This document shows, piece by piece, positions 1-6,391 of a DNA stretch of 7,281 nucleotides (position 1 is the first letter of the stretch; every line of letters starts with the position of its first letter). The stretch is from an uncultured Eubacterium sp. (GTDB taxonomy: Bacteria; Bacillota; Clostridia; Peptostreptococcales; Anaerovoracaceae): the NCBI GenBank assembly GCA_946614405.1, contig CAMOGZ010000072.1:1-7281 (forward strand), written 5' to 3'. The notes under the pieces are model-generated. The model ran no database searches and was not told where the DNA came from. It saw only the letters and a program-made list of their open reading frames with translations. Both the position numbers and the translations under genes were made by a program.

Positions 1-921
1 CAGCGGGTATTCCTTCACCTCGGCCGCAGGCTGCACATCCTCCGGCAGGGTCGCCTTCCCCTCCAGTTTCTTCAGGAAACTATTGAATTCCAGCATCGTA
101 TAGATCCGGACCAGTTCATTGTAATCTGGTTCTGACACGCGAAGATCCTCCACCTGGATATCCAGGGGGACATAGGTATTGATCTCCGCCAGGCGGCGGC
201 TCATGGCAGCAAGCTGAGCATTGTCTTCCACCTTCTGACGCAGTTTGGCATTCTTGATCTCATCGGTCCGGGCCAGAAGCTCCGCAACGCTTCCGAACTG
301 CTTCAGAAGCTTGATCCCGGTCTTCTCTCCTACTCCGGGAATCCCGGGGATATTATCTGACTGATCTCCCATCAGCCCCTTCAGGTCCACGAATTGGGAC
401 GGTGTCAGCTCGTAGCGCTGGATCATCTTCTCCCGGTCATAGAGATCGAACTCAGAGATCCCTCTGCGGGTGATCAGCACGTGGGTCTTGTCCGATGCCA
501 GCTGCAGGGCATCTTTATCCCCGGTGATGATCAGAGGGTCCATCCCCTCTTCTTCCGCCATACGGGCAATGGTTCCGATGATATCATCCGCCTCGAACCC
601 ATCGATCTCCAGATTGGTGATGGACATGGCATGGAGTATGTCCTTCATCAGAGGGAGCTCCATGGCCAGTTCCGGCGGCATCTTCTTTCTTCCGGCTTTA
701 TATTCTTTATATTCTTCATGACGGAACGTGGGAGCCTTCCGGTCCCAGGCAACGGCCATGTAATCCGCAGGATAGTCGGTCTCGATCTTATTCAGCATAT
801 TTAAAAAGCCGAAGATCCCCTGAGTATAGATGCCCTCTCTGGTGATCATTGGCCTCTGCATGGCATAGTAAGCCCGGTTGATCAGGCTGTTTCCATCAAT
901 AATTACGATTCTGTTTCCCAT
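1..921 (-). CDS. polA: DNA polymerase I, N-terminal 5' nuclease domain (partial, runs off left edge)
   Basis: Encodes the first 307 residues of DNA polymerase I, which removes RNA primers and fills gaps in Okazaki-fragment maturation and excision repair. I translated this myself from the ATG at 921-919; the frame is open to base 1. The 5'-3' exonuclease (FEN/PIN-like) fold is complete. Metal ligands are seen in IDGN (Asp9), AWDRKAP (Asp60), the cluster around Glu110-Asp113 (FEADD) and ITGDKDA (Asp135, Asp137). The arch segment YKAGRKKMPPEL lies at 74-85. The helix-three-turn-helix DNA-binding loop, GDQSDNIPGIPGVGEKTG, is at 185-202. The domain closes near LEFNSFLKKL, and the 3'-5' exo-like and polymerase domains would lie outside the window. 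The start is supported by GAGGA at 935-931, nine bases upstream. The gene lies directly downstream of the 6S RNA on the same strand. A stand-alone 5' nuclease is possible but less likely, because the frame continues past the domain end. Confidence 0.95.
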   Translation of the reverse strand, partial: MGNRIVIIDGNSLINRAYYAMQRPMITREGIYTQGIFGFLNMLNKIETDYPADYMAVAWDRKAPTFRHEEYKEYKAGRKKMPPELAMELPLMKDILHAMSITNLEIDGFEADDIIGTIARMAEEEGMDPLIITGDKDALQLASDKTHVLITRRGISEFDLYDREKMIQRYELTPSQFVDLKGLMGDQSDNIPGIPGVGEKTGIKLLKQFGSVAELLARTDEIKNAKLRQKVEDNAQLAAMSRRLAEINTYVPLDIQVEDLRVSEPDYNELVRIYTMLEFNSFLKKLEGKATLPEDVQPAAEVKEYPL

Positions 922-937
922 ATTGATACTTCCTCAC

Positions 938-959
938 AAAAAAGTAAACCCGGAACACC
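938..959 (-). terminator. Possible intrinsic terminator/3' end of 6S RNA (T-run after closing stem)
   Basis: The 3' strand of the 6S closing stem (959-949, ending in CCGGG) is followed by five bases and then six T residues (943-938) on the minus strand. Five bases between stem and T-run is longer than in a classic terminator, and the stem's other half is about 150 bases away. Termination may therefore be leaky, or the mature end may come from processing. Read-through would enter polA directly. Confidence 0.4.
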
Positions 960-1118
960 GTCAGGACTTAATTGACGCCTATCATAATTGATAGGTGGGT
1001 ATCCTGTCGAAAGTTTCTGTCTTCCACTACATGGAGGCCTGACATAGACATAGCGAACGCCGGATTCCCTTAAAAGAGCTGTAGGTTCAATTAAGAGCCC
1101 TTAACGAATGTTCTAGGC
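941..1118 (-). ncRNA. ssrS: 6S RNA (RNA polymerase-binding regulatory RNA)
   Basis: 6S RNA mimics an open promoter, binds the housekeeping RNA polymerase holoenzyme and restrains transcription in stationary phase. The minus-strand sequence folds into the 6S rod. A closing stem pairs 1117-1107 with 949-959 (10 of 11 pairs, counting G-U, with one A-C mismatch). An inner stem pairs CTTAATTG (1095-1088) perfectly with CAATTAAG (974-967). A large central bubble follows, with a perfect 7-bp hairpin on its 3' strand (995-978, loop ATTA). The apical arm is closed by 1069-1062 with 1004-997 (GGGAATCC/GGATACCC, 7 of 8) and capped by a TCCA/TGGA hairpin at 1035-1023. Length (about 180 nt) and shape suit the family, and the CCTAGAACATTCG-like 5' end resembles other 6S RNAs as I remember them. 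The 5' end is inferred from the promoter at 1125-1153 and the 3' end from the T-run at 943-938. No covariance-model search was possible. Confidence 0.85.
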
Positions 1119-1124
1119 AACTTT

Positions 1125-1153
1125 ATTATACAGGATGGAGGGTGATATTACAA
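1125..1153 (-). promoter_or_regulatory. Sigma-A type promoter of the 6S RNA gene
   Basis: On the minus strand, TTGTAA (1153-1148, 4 of 6 matches to consensus) and a perfect TATAAT (1130-1125) are separated by exactly 17 bases. The expected start point, about seven bases past the -10, is the G at 1118, which is next to the first paired base of the 6S closing stem. That fit supports both calls. Confidence 0.8.
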
Positions 1154-1201
1154 GCAGAAATCGTCCGGGGATGCCTTTCCATTCCGATTTTCTCCAGAGG
1201 G

Positions 1202-1230
1202 TTGCACGGTTCCACTTATTGTTGTATAAT
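1202..1230 (+). promoter_or_regulatory. Sigma-A type promoter of yebC
   Basis: TTGCAC at 1202-1207 (weak -35, first three bases match) and a perfect TATAAT at 1225-1230 are spaced by 17 bases, giving an expected start near 1237 and a 5' leader of about 53 bases before the yebC ATG. It is divergent from the 6S promoter, with 48 bases between the two -35 elements (1154-1201). I see no clear operator or riboswitch in that stretch or in the AT-rich leader 1231-1275. Confidence 0.7.
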
Positions 1231-1289
1231 ATTTCCGTTGATTTATAAACAACCAGAATAAAATTAATAAATAAGAAGGAGGTGTCTCC

Positions 1290-2021
1290 ATGGGAAGACA
1301 CGGTACAATAGCAGGCAGAAAGGCAGCACAGGATTCCAAGAGAGCTGCACTGTTCACCAAATATGCGAAGACCATTACTGTAGCAGCTAAGGACGGTGGA
1401 GATCCGGAATATAACGCCAGCCTTCGTGTTGCAATTGAAAAGGCTAAGGGCATCGGAATGCCTAACGATAATATTACCAGAGCCATCAAGAAAGGAACCG
1501 GCGAACTGGAAGGAGCTTCTTACGAGGAGCTGAAGTTTGAGGGATACGGCGCAGGCGGCGTTGCAATCATCGTAGATTGCCTCACCGATAACACCAACCG
1601 TACCACCGCCGCAGTTCGTTCTATGTTTGATAAACAGGGCGGAAACCTGGGAACCCCGGGCTGCGTATCCTACATGTTCTCTCGCAAGGGCGTGATCATC
1701 ATCGAGAAGAGCGATGAAGTTGACGAGGATACCCTGATGGATGCCGCACTGGAAGCCGGCGCAGAAGATATGATCACCAACGAGGACAGCTTCGAGATCC
1801 TCACCGATCCTTCCGACTACCCTGCCGTAGACGATGCCCTGAGAAAGGCCGGTTACGAGCTGGTAGAGTCTGAAGTAGAATACGTTCCTTCCGTGGAAAG
1901 CACCCCGGACGAGAAAGACCTGAAGAAGCTGAAGAAGCTCATCGATCTTCTGGAAGACAACGACGACATTCAGTCCGTCAACACCAACTGCTCCGTCGAT
2001 CTGGAAGAACTGGAATTCTAA
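1290..2021 (+). CDS. yebC: YebC/PmpR/TACO1-family protein
   Basis: Complete 243-residue member of the YebC/PmpR/TACO1 family, close to the usual length of about 240-250. The family's N-terminal signature, with GRHGTIAGRKAAQDSKRA at 2-19 and KYAKTITVAAK at 24-34, is intact. So are MPNDNITRAIKKGTGE (57-72), GAGGVAIIVDCLTDNTNRT (87-105) and the GGNLGTPGCVSYMF block (117-130), followed by an acidic domain 2/3 region that ends in NDDIQSVNTN (214-223). It is cytoplasmic with no membrane segment. Members were first described as transcriptional regulators (PmpR), while mitochondrial TACO1 and recent bacterial work support a ribosome-associated role that helps translate difficult stretches such as polyproline; which role applies here is not visible. 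The start is fixed by AAGGAGG at 1276-1282, seven bases before ATG. The gene has its own promoter and terminator, so it is monocistronic. It is divergent from 6S RNA/polA and convergent with the activase gene. Confidence 0.97.
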   Translation: MGRHGTIAGRKAAQDSKRAALFTKYAKTITVAAKDGGDPEYNASLRVAIEKAKGIGMPNDNITRAIKKGTGELEGASYEELKFEGYGAGGVAIIVDCLTDNTNRTTAAVRSMFDKQGGNLGTPGCVSYMFSRKGVIIIEKSDEVDEDTLMDAALEAGAEDMITNEDSFEILTDPSDYPAVDDALRKAGYELVESEVEYVPSVESTPDEKDLKKLKKLIDLLEDNDDIQSVNTNCSVDLEELEF

Positions 2022-2037
2022 ACAAACGACAACACAC

Positions 2038-2069
2038 GGGACTGTTGCACAAGCAATGGTCCCTTTTTT
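2038..2069 (+). terminator. Intrinsic terminator of yebC
   Basis: An 11-bp stem (GGGACTGTTGC with GCAATGGTCCC, two G-U pairs in RNA) and loop ACAA span 2038-2063. Six T residues follow directly at 2064-2069. It starts 16 bases after the yebC stop and is the left arm of the inverted repeat at 2038-2143. Confidence 0.92.
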
Positions 2070-2109
2070 CGTGGAGATAATGCGGGCGCTTACTTCGGCT
2101 CCCACAACG

Positions 2110-2141
2110 AAAAAAGACTGCTGCATGTATATGCAGCAGTC
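2110..2141 (-). terminator. Intrinsic terminator of the activase-fusion gene
   Basis: On the minus strand, a perfect 11-bp stem (GACTGCTGCAT with ATGCAGCAGTC, loop ATAC, 2141-2116) is followed directly by six T residues (2115-2110). It begins eight bases after the activase stop codon. It is the right arm of the inverted repeat and points at the yebC terminator. Confidence 0.92.
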
Positions 2142-2149
2142 CCTTATGA

Positions 2150-5100
2150 TCAGGCTCCCGCCTCCATATTCTTATGTGCCGTACTCATCATCAGCTTGAT
2201 CCGGTTCAGCTGGTTAACGTCGCTGGCGCCGGGGTCATAGTCGATGGCAACGATATTGGCTCTCGGGTTCATCTTACGGATGGCCTTCATCATGCCCTTT
2301 CCGGTGACATGATTCGGCAGACATGCAAATGGCTGCAGGCAGACGATGTTCTCACATCCGCTGTGGATGAGTTCCACCATCTCTCCCGTAAGGAGCCACC
2401 CTTCTCCGCACTGGTTACCGATGGAGATGATCTGGGAAGCGGCCTTGGCCGTATCCTCGATGTGGGCAGGCTCTGTGAAATGCTCACTCTCACGCAGCGC
2501 CTCTCTCATGGGCGCCCGGAGCCACTCTACCGCCTTGATGGCATACTGGTTGAGCTTCATGGATTTCCAGGTGCCGGACAGATGCTCATAGTTGAACTTC
2601 TTATTCTCAAAGCCATAGAGGAAGAAGTCCAGAAGATCCAGTACCACTGCTTCTCCGCCTTCTGCCTCGATGGTATCCACGATCTCATTATTCGCATTGG
2701 GATGATACTTGACCAGGATCTCCCCTACTACGCCTACCTTCGGCTTGCGAATGTCGAGTCTCTCGATCTTGTCGAAATCTTCTACGATGCCCTTCATATT
2801 GGCCGCAAATACCTTCCGGTTGAAGTGCAGGATATTATCCACGATCCGGTCGTACCACTGATCCATCACCTTCTGGCAGGTCCCGGGGACCGCCTCGTAA
2901 GGACGAGTGGCATACAGCACCCGCATCATCAGGTCGCCGTAGATGCAGCCCACGGCAAGCATCATTCCCATCTTCGGAGTGATCTTGAATCCGGGGTTCT
3001 TCTCCAGTCCCACCGCGTTGAAGGATACGACGGGGATCTGTTCCATGCCCAGGTCCTTCAGAGCCTTCCGCAGAAGTGAGATGTAGTTGCTGGCACGGCA
3101 TCCGCCGCCGGTCTGGGACATGAACACCGCCGTCTTTCTCAGGTCATAATCTCCGGACTTCAGCGCGGAAATAATCTGACCCAGCGTTACGATGGTAGGA
3201 TAGCAGGCGTCGTTATTGATATACTTCAGTCCCTCCTCCACGGAGTTCTTGTCCACTGGCGGAAGCAGTTCCACGTTGTATCCGCAGGCCGTCATCGCTT
3301 CCTTCAGATATCCGAAGTGGATGGGCGACATCTGCGGGATCAGCAGTGTGTAGTCCTTCCGCATGGAGCGGGTAAAGAGTTTTCTCTTATGTGGTTCGTT
3401 GGAGGGCGTGGCCTCGATCTGGTTCTTTTCCCGCTCATCCATGGCCGCCTTCAGAGAGCGGATACGGATCTTGGCGGCTCCCAGATTGGATACCTCGTCG
3501 ATTTTCAAAACCGTATACAGTTTATTGTTGCGGTCGCAGATCTCCTCCACCTGATCGGTGGTAACAGCGTCCAGACCGCATCCGAAGGAGTTGAGCTGAA
3601 CCAGCTCGATGTCATCCTGGGTTCCTGCGAAGGTTGCGGCTTTGTACAGTCTGGAATGATATACCCACTGGTCCAGGACACGGATCGGACGGGCCAGCTT
3701 CACCTTGTCGGAGATGGAATCCTCGGTGATGACCACCATATCGAAGGATGTGATCATCTTGTCGATGCCGTGATTGATCTCCGGATCAACGTGGTAAGGC
3801 CGTCCTGCCAGGATCACGATCTTCTTTCCGTGGTCACGGGCATATTTGATGGCGTATTCGCCCTGTTTGCGAATGTCGCTCTTATAATGCTTCTGTTCTT
3901 CTCTGGCTGCGTAGACCGCACGCTTGATCTCTTCATAATCGATGTGCAGAGGCTGCATCTGTACCGCCAGCTCCTTGATGAGTCTGAGGGTATTGTCATA
4001 GGGCAGGAACGGATGCATGAACCGGACCATATTCTCCTTGAAAAGGTCGTCCATATTGTTGGCGATGACCTCAGGATAGGTTGCCACAATGGGGCAATTG
4101 TAATGGTTCGGTGCGCCCGGGTCTTCTTCCTTCTCATAGTTCAGACTCGGGTAGAAGATGAACTTATGCCCCTGCTCCACCAGCCACTTGATATGACCGT
4201 GGACCAGCTTGGCGGGATAGCATGCCGTATCCGAGGAAATCGTCTCCAGTCCGGTGTTATACAGGGTCTTGGAGGATACCGGTGACAGTTCCACACGGAA
4301 TCCAAGCTCTGTAAAGAAGGTGAACCAGAACGGGAAATCCTCGTACATATTCAGCACTCTCGGGATGGCCACGGTTCCCCGCTTCGCATCGAAGTCGGAC
4401 AGCGGCTTATATCCGAAGAGTCGGTTGAGCTTGTATTCATACAGGTTCGGCAGCTGATTCTCATGCATCTGGCCGCCGGCACCCTTCTCGCAGCGGTTTC
4501 CGGTGATGAACCGGGATCCGTCGCTGAATTTATTGATGGTAAGGATACACTGGTTCTCGCAGCGCTTGCAGCGTCCGTTGCTGTGCTCCACATGGAAGCT
4601 GTCCAGTTCTTCCTTGCTCAAGATGGAGGATCTGGTCCCTGCGATATAGTTCTCCTTGGCGATGAGTGCACAGCCATAAGCTCCCATCAGTCCGGCGATA
4701 TCCGGCCGGACCACGTTCTTTCCGATGATCTTCTCGATGCTGCGCAGGACCGCATTATTCATGAAGGTTCCGCCCTGTACCACGATGTGATCTCCGGTCT
4801 CATCGGTATTTCTCAGCTTGATGACCTTATACAGTGCATTCTTGATGACAGAGTAAGACAGTCCCGCAGAGATGTCTCCGATGGACGCGCCCTCCTTCTG
4901 GGCCTGCTTCACCTTGGAGTTCATGAATACGGTGCAGCGGGTACCCAGGTCCACAGGATTATCTGCGAACAAAGCCTCATTGGCAAATGCGTTGGTATCC
5001 AGGTTTACGGACTTGGCATAGGTCTCCAGGAAGGATCCGCAGCCGGAGGAGCAAGCCTCATTCAGCATGATATTATAAATGGCTCCGTCCTTGATCTTCA

Positions 5101-6373
5101 TGCACTTCATGTCCTGTCCGCCGATGTCCAGGATGAAGTCCACTCCGGGCAGGAACTCCTCCGCAGCCTTGTAATGGGCCATGGTCTCGATCTCACCCAG
5201 GTCCGCTTTGAAGGCTGCCTTGATCAGTCCTTCACCATAACCGGTGACGGTGGTATTTGCGATCACCGCATTCTCCGGAAGCTGGGCATACAGCTCGTTC
5301 AGCATGTTCCGCACGGCTTCCACCGGGTTGCCCTCGTTGCTTCTGTAGAAGGAATACAACAGATTCTTCTCATTATCGATCAGTGTGGCTTTGGTGGTGG
5401 TGGATCCTGCGTCGATGCCCAGGAACACATTACCTCTGGCACGGCGAATATCCTTGCGGCGAATCTTGGCCTTGTTGTGACGGTCCAGGAACGCCTGGTA
5501 TTCCTCCTTGCTCTCGAACAAAGACTCGATGTGCTTGGTCTCGGACATCTGTGTCTTGTCCGCTGTCTTCATCCGTTCCACTACGGTGCCCAGGGTGATT
5601 TCATTCTCCGGTCTTGCCAGTCTGGCTGCGCCGATGGCAACGAAGTACTTGGAATCTTCCGGGAATATGATCTCATCATCCTTCAGCTTCAGCGTCTCGA
5701 TGAAACGGGCCCGAAGCTCAGAAAGGAAGGACAGCGGTCCGCCCAGGAAGGCTACCTTGCCCTTGATGATATGTCCGCATGCCAGTCCGCTGATGGTCTG
5801 ATTCACCACAGCCTGGAAGATGGAAGCAGCCAGATCCGGAACGGCGGCGCCGTCGTTGATCAGGGGCTGAATGTCCGTCTTGGCGAATACGCCGCAGCGT
5901 GCAGCGATGGGATAGATTACTTTATATTCTTTGGCGGCTTCATTGAGCCCGCCGGCGTCGGTATTCAGAAGGATCGCCATCTGGTCGATGAAGGCTCCGG
6001 TACCGCCGGCACAGGTTCCGTTCATGCGCTGCTCGATGGTGGTGCCATAGAATGTGATCTTGGCGTCTTCTCCTCCCAGCTCGATTGCCACATCAGTTTC
6101 CGGGATCAATTCTTCTACTGCCTTACTGCAGGCGACGACCTCCTGCTCAAAACGGATCCCCAGGAGCTTGGCCAGAGACAGGCCTCCGGAACCTGTGATC
6201 ACCGGGGACAGAGCGATATCCCCCTTCTCCTCGTACATCTTGTCCAGCAGCTCTTCAACCTTATCGAAGACGTTGGACATATGACGTTCATAACGGGAAT
6301 AAACCACGTTATTCTCTTCATCGAGCAAAACAAGTTTTACTGTTGTAGATCCAATATCAATTCCTAATTTCAT
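2150..6373 (-). CDS. Fused acyl-CoA dehydratase activase/HgdB-like reductase (BadF/BadG/BcrA/BcrD family, DUF2229)
   Basis: A 1407-residue protein joining ATP-driven activase domains to a dehydratase-like acceptor region. Two tandem ASKHA (BcrAD_BadFG) repeats are clear. Repeat 1 (about 1-255) has DIGSTTVK (6-13), LGGEDAK (99-105), NGTCAGGTGAF (118-128) and AARCGVFAKTD (157-167). Repeat 2 (about 315-575) has DAGSTTTK (321-328), DIGGQDMK (416-423), NEACSSGCGSF (438-448) and GTRCTVFMNS (477-486). A four-cysteine knuckle follows (C602, C605, C609, C628). Then comes a DUF2229/HgdB-like region with recurring cysteines: C718 (DTACYPAK), C760, C932 (GCG), C1057 (NDACYPT), C1092 (TGGGCRASN), C1143, C1322, C1345 and C1351. 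Known relatives (HgdC, BadF/G) use ATP to push low-potential electrons into 2-hydroxyacyl-CoA dehydratases or benzoyl-CoA reductases; double-cubane cluster proteins are also related. The substrate here is unknown. It is soluble. The start ATG (6373-6371) has AGAGG eight bases upstream and sits 18 bases after the MATE stop. The fusion itself is a recurrent family type in clostridia, not a cloning artefact. Confidence 0.93.
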   Translation of the reverse strand: MKLGIDIGSTTVKLVLLDEENNVVYSRYERHMSNVFDKVEELLDKMYEEKGDIALSPVITGSGGLSLAKLLGIRFEQEVVACSKAVEELIPETDVAIELGGEDAKITFYGTTIEQRMNGTCAGGTGAFIDQMAILLNTDAGGLNEAAKEYKVIYPIAARCGVFAKTDIQPLINDGAAVPDLAASIFQAVVNQTISGLACGHIIKGKVAFLGGPLSFLSELRARFIETLKLKDDEIIFPEDSKYFVAIGAARLARPENEITLGTVVERMKTADKTQMSETKHIESLFESKEEYQAFLDRHNKAKIRRKDIRRARGNVFLGIDAGSTTTKATLIDNEKNLLYSFYRSNEGNPVEAVRNMLNELYAQLPENAVIANTTVTGYGEGLIKAAFKADLGEIETMAHYKAAEEFLPGVDFILDIGGQDMKCMKIKDGAIYNIMLNEACSSGCGSFLETYAKSVNLDTNAFANEALFADNPVDLGTRCTVFMNSKVKQAQKEGASIGDISAGLSYSVIKNALYKVIKLRNTDETGDHIVVQGGTFMNNAVLRSIEKIIGKNVVRPDIAGLMGAYGCALIAKENYIAGTRSSILSKEELDSFHVEHSNGRCKRCENQCILTINKFSDGSRFITGNRCEKGAGGQMHENQLPNLYEYKLNRLFGYKPLSDFDAKRGTVAIPRVLNMYEDFPFWFTFFTELGFRVELSPVSSKTLYNTGLETISSDTACYPAKLVHGHIKWLVEQGHKFIFYPSLNYEKEEDPGAPNHYNCPIVATYPEVIANNMDDLFKENMVRFMHPFLPYDNTLRLIKELAVQMQPLHIDYEEIKRAVYAAREEQKHYKSDIRKQGEYAIKYARDHGKKIVILAGRPYHVDPEINHGIDKMITSFDMVVITEDSISDKVKLARPIRVLDQWVYHSRLYKAATFAGTQDDIELVQLNSFGCGLDAVTTDQVEEICDRNNKLYTVLKIDEVSNLGAAKIRIRSLKAAMDEREKNQIEATPSNEPHKRKLFTRSMRKDYTLLIPQMSPIHFGYLKEAMTACGYNVELLPPVDKNSVEEGLKYINNDACYPTIVTLGQIISALKSGDYDLRKTAVFMSQTGGGCRASNYISLLRKALKDLGMEQIPVVSFNAVGLEKNPGFKITPKMGMMLAVGCIYGDLMMRVLYATRPYEAVPGTCQKVMDQWYDRIVDNILHFNRKVFAANMKGIVEDFDKIERLDIRKPKVGVVGEILVKYHPNANNEIVDTIEAEGGEAVVLDLLDFFLYGFENKKFNYEHLSGTWKSMKLNQYAIKAVEWLRAPMREALRESEHFTEPAHIEDTAKAASQIISIGNQCGEGWLLTGEMVELIHSGCENIVCLQPFACLPNHVTGKGMMKAIRKMNPRANIVAIDYDPGASDVNQLNRIKLMMSTAHKNMEAGA

Positions 6374-6391
6374 GAATAAAACCTCTATTGA

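Larger units (their letters stand above)
2038..2143. repeat. 106-bp imperfect inverted repeat made of two facing terminators
   Basis: The outer 12 bases of the left arm, GGGACTGTTGCA (2038-2049), match the reverse complement of the right arm (2132-2143, giving GGGACTGCTGCA) at 11 of 12 positions. The inner ten bases, CTTTTTTCGT (2063-2072), match the reverse complement of 2107-2116 exactly. Next to these, GTGGAG (2071-2076) faces CTCCCAC (2099-2105) with one extra C. The centre, about 2077-2098, is unpaired. Each arm is also a hairpin terminator in its own right. No target-site duplication is seen at the outer ends. Confidence 0.7.

Noticed and set aside
394..804. A 136-codon plus-strand frame opposite polA
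   Set aside because: In register with polA codons and without a convincing ribosome-binding site; polA nuclease motifs explain this stretch.
941..1118. Alternative identities for the structured RNA: riboswitch, T-box leader of polA, SRP RNA or a tRNA-like element
   Set aside because: There is no T-box or specifier loop, no SRP Alu/GNAR-type apical signature and no tRNA arms. The long rod with a central bubble, a 3'-strand hairpin and its own strong promoter starting at the stem fits 6S RNA best.
1113..2126. A 337-codon minus-strand frame covering yebC, including both promoters and the yebC terminator
   Set aside because: It is in codon register with yebC, crosses clear regulatory sites and part of 6S RNA, and its product looks like nothing recognisable. 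yebC itself is beyond doubt.
2038..2143. The inverted repeat as a CRISPR unit or insertion-sequence end
   Set aside because: There are only two arms, no repeated spacer pattern, no transposase and no flanking target duplication; each arm works as an ordinary intrinsic terminator.
4463..6367. A 634-codon open frame on the plus strand opposite the activase gene, and similar ones at 2174-3079 and 3317-4285
   Set aside because: All three are in exact codon register with the minus-strand gene. Stops in this register need TTA, CTA or TCA codons in the sense gene, which this genome seems to use rarely. The predicted products match no family I know, and the sense protein has strong motifs along its whole length.
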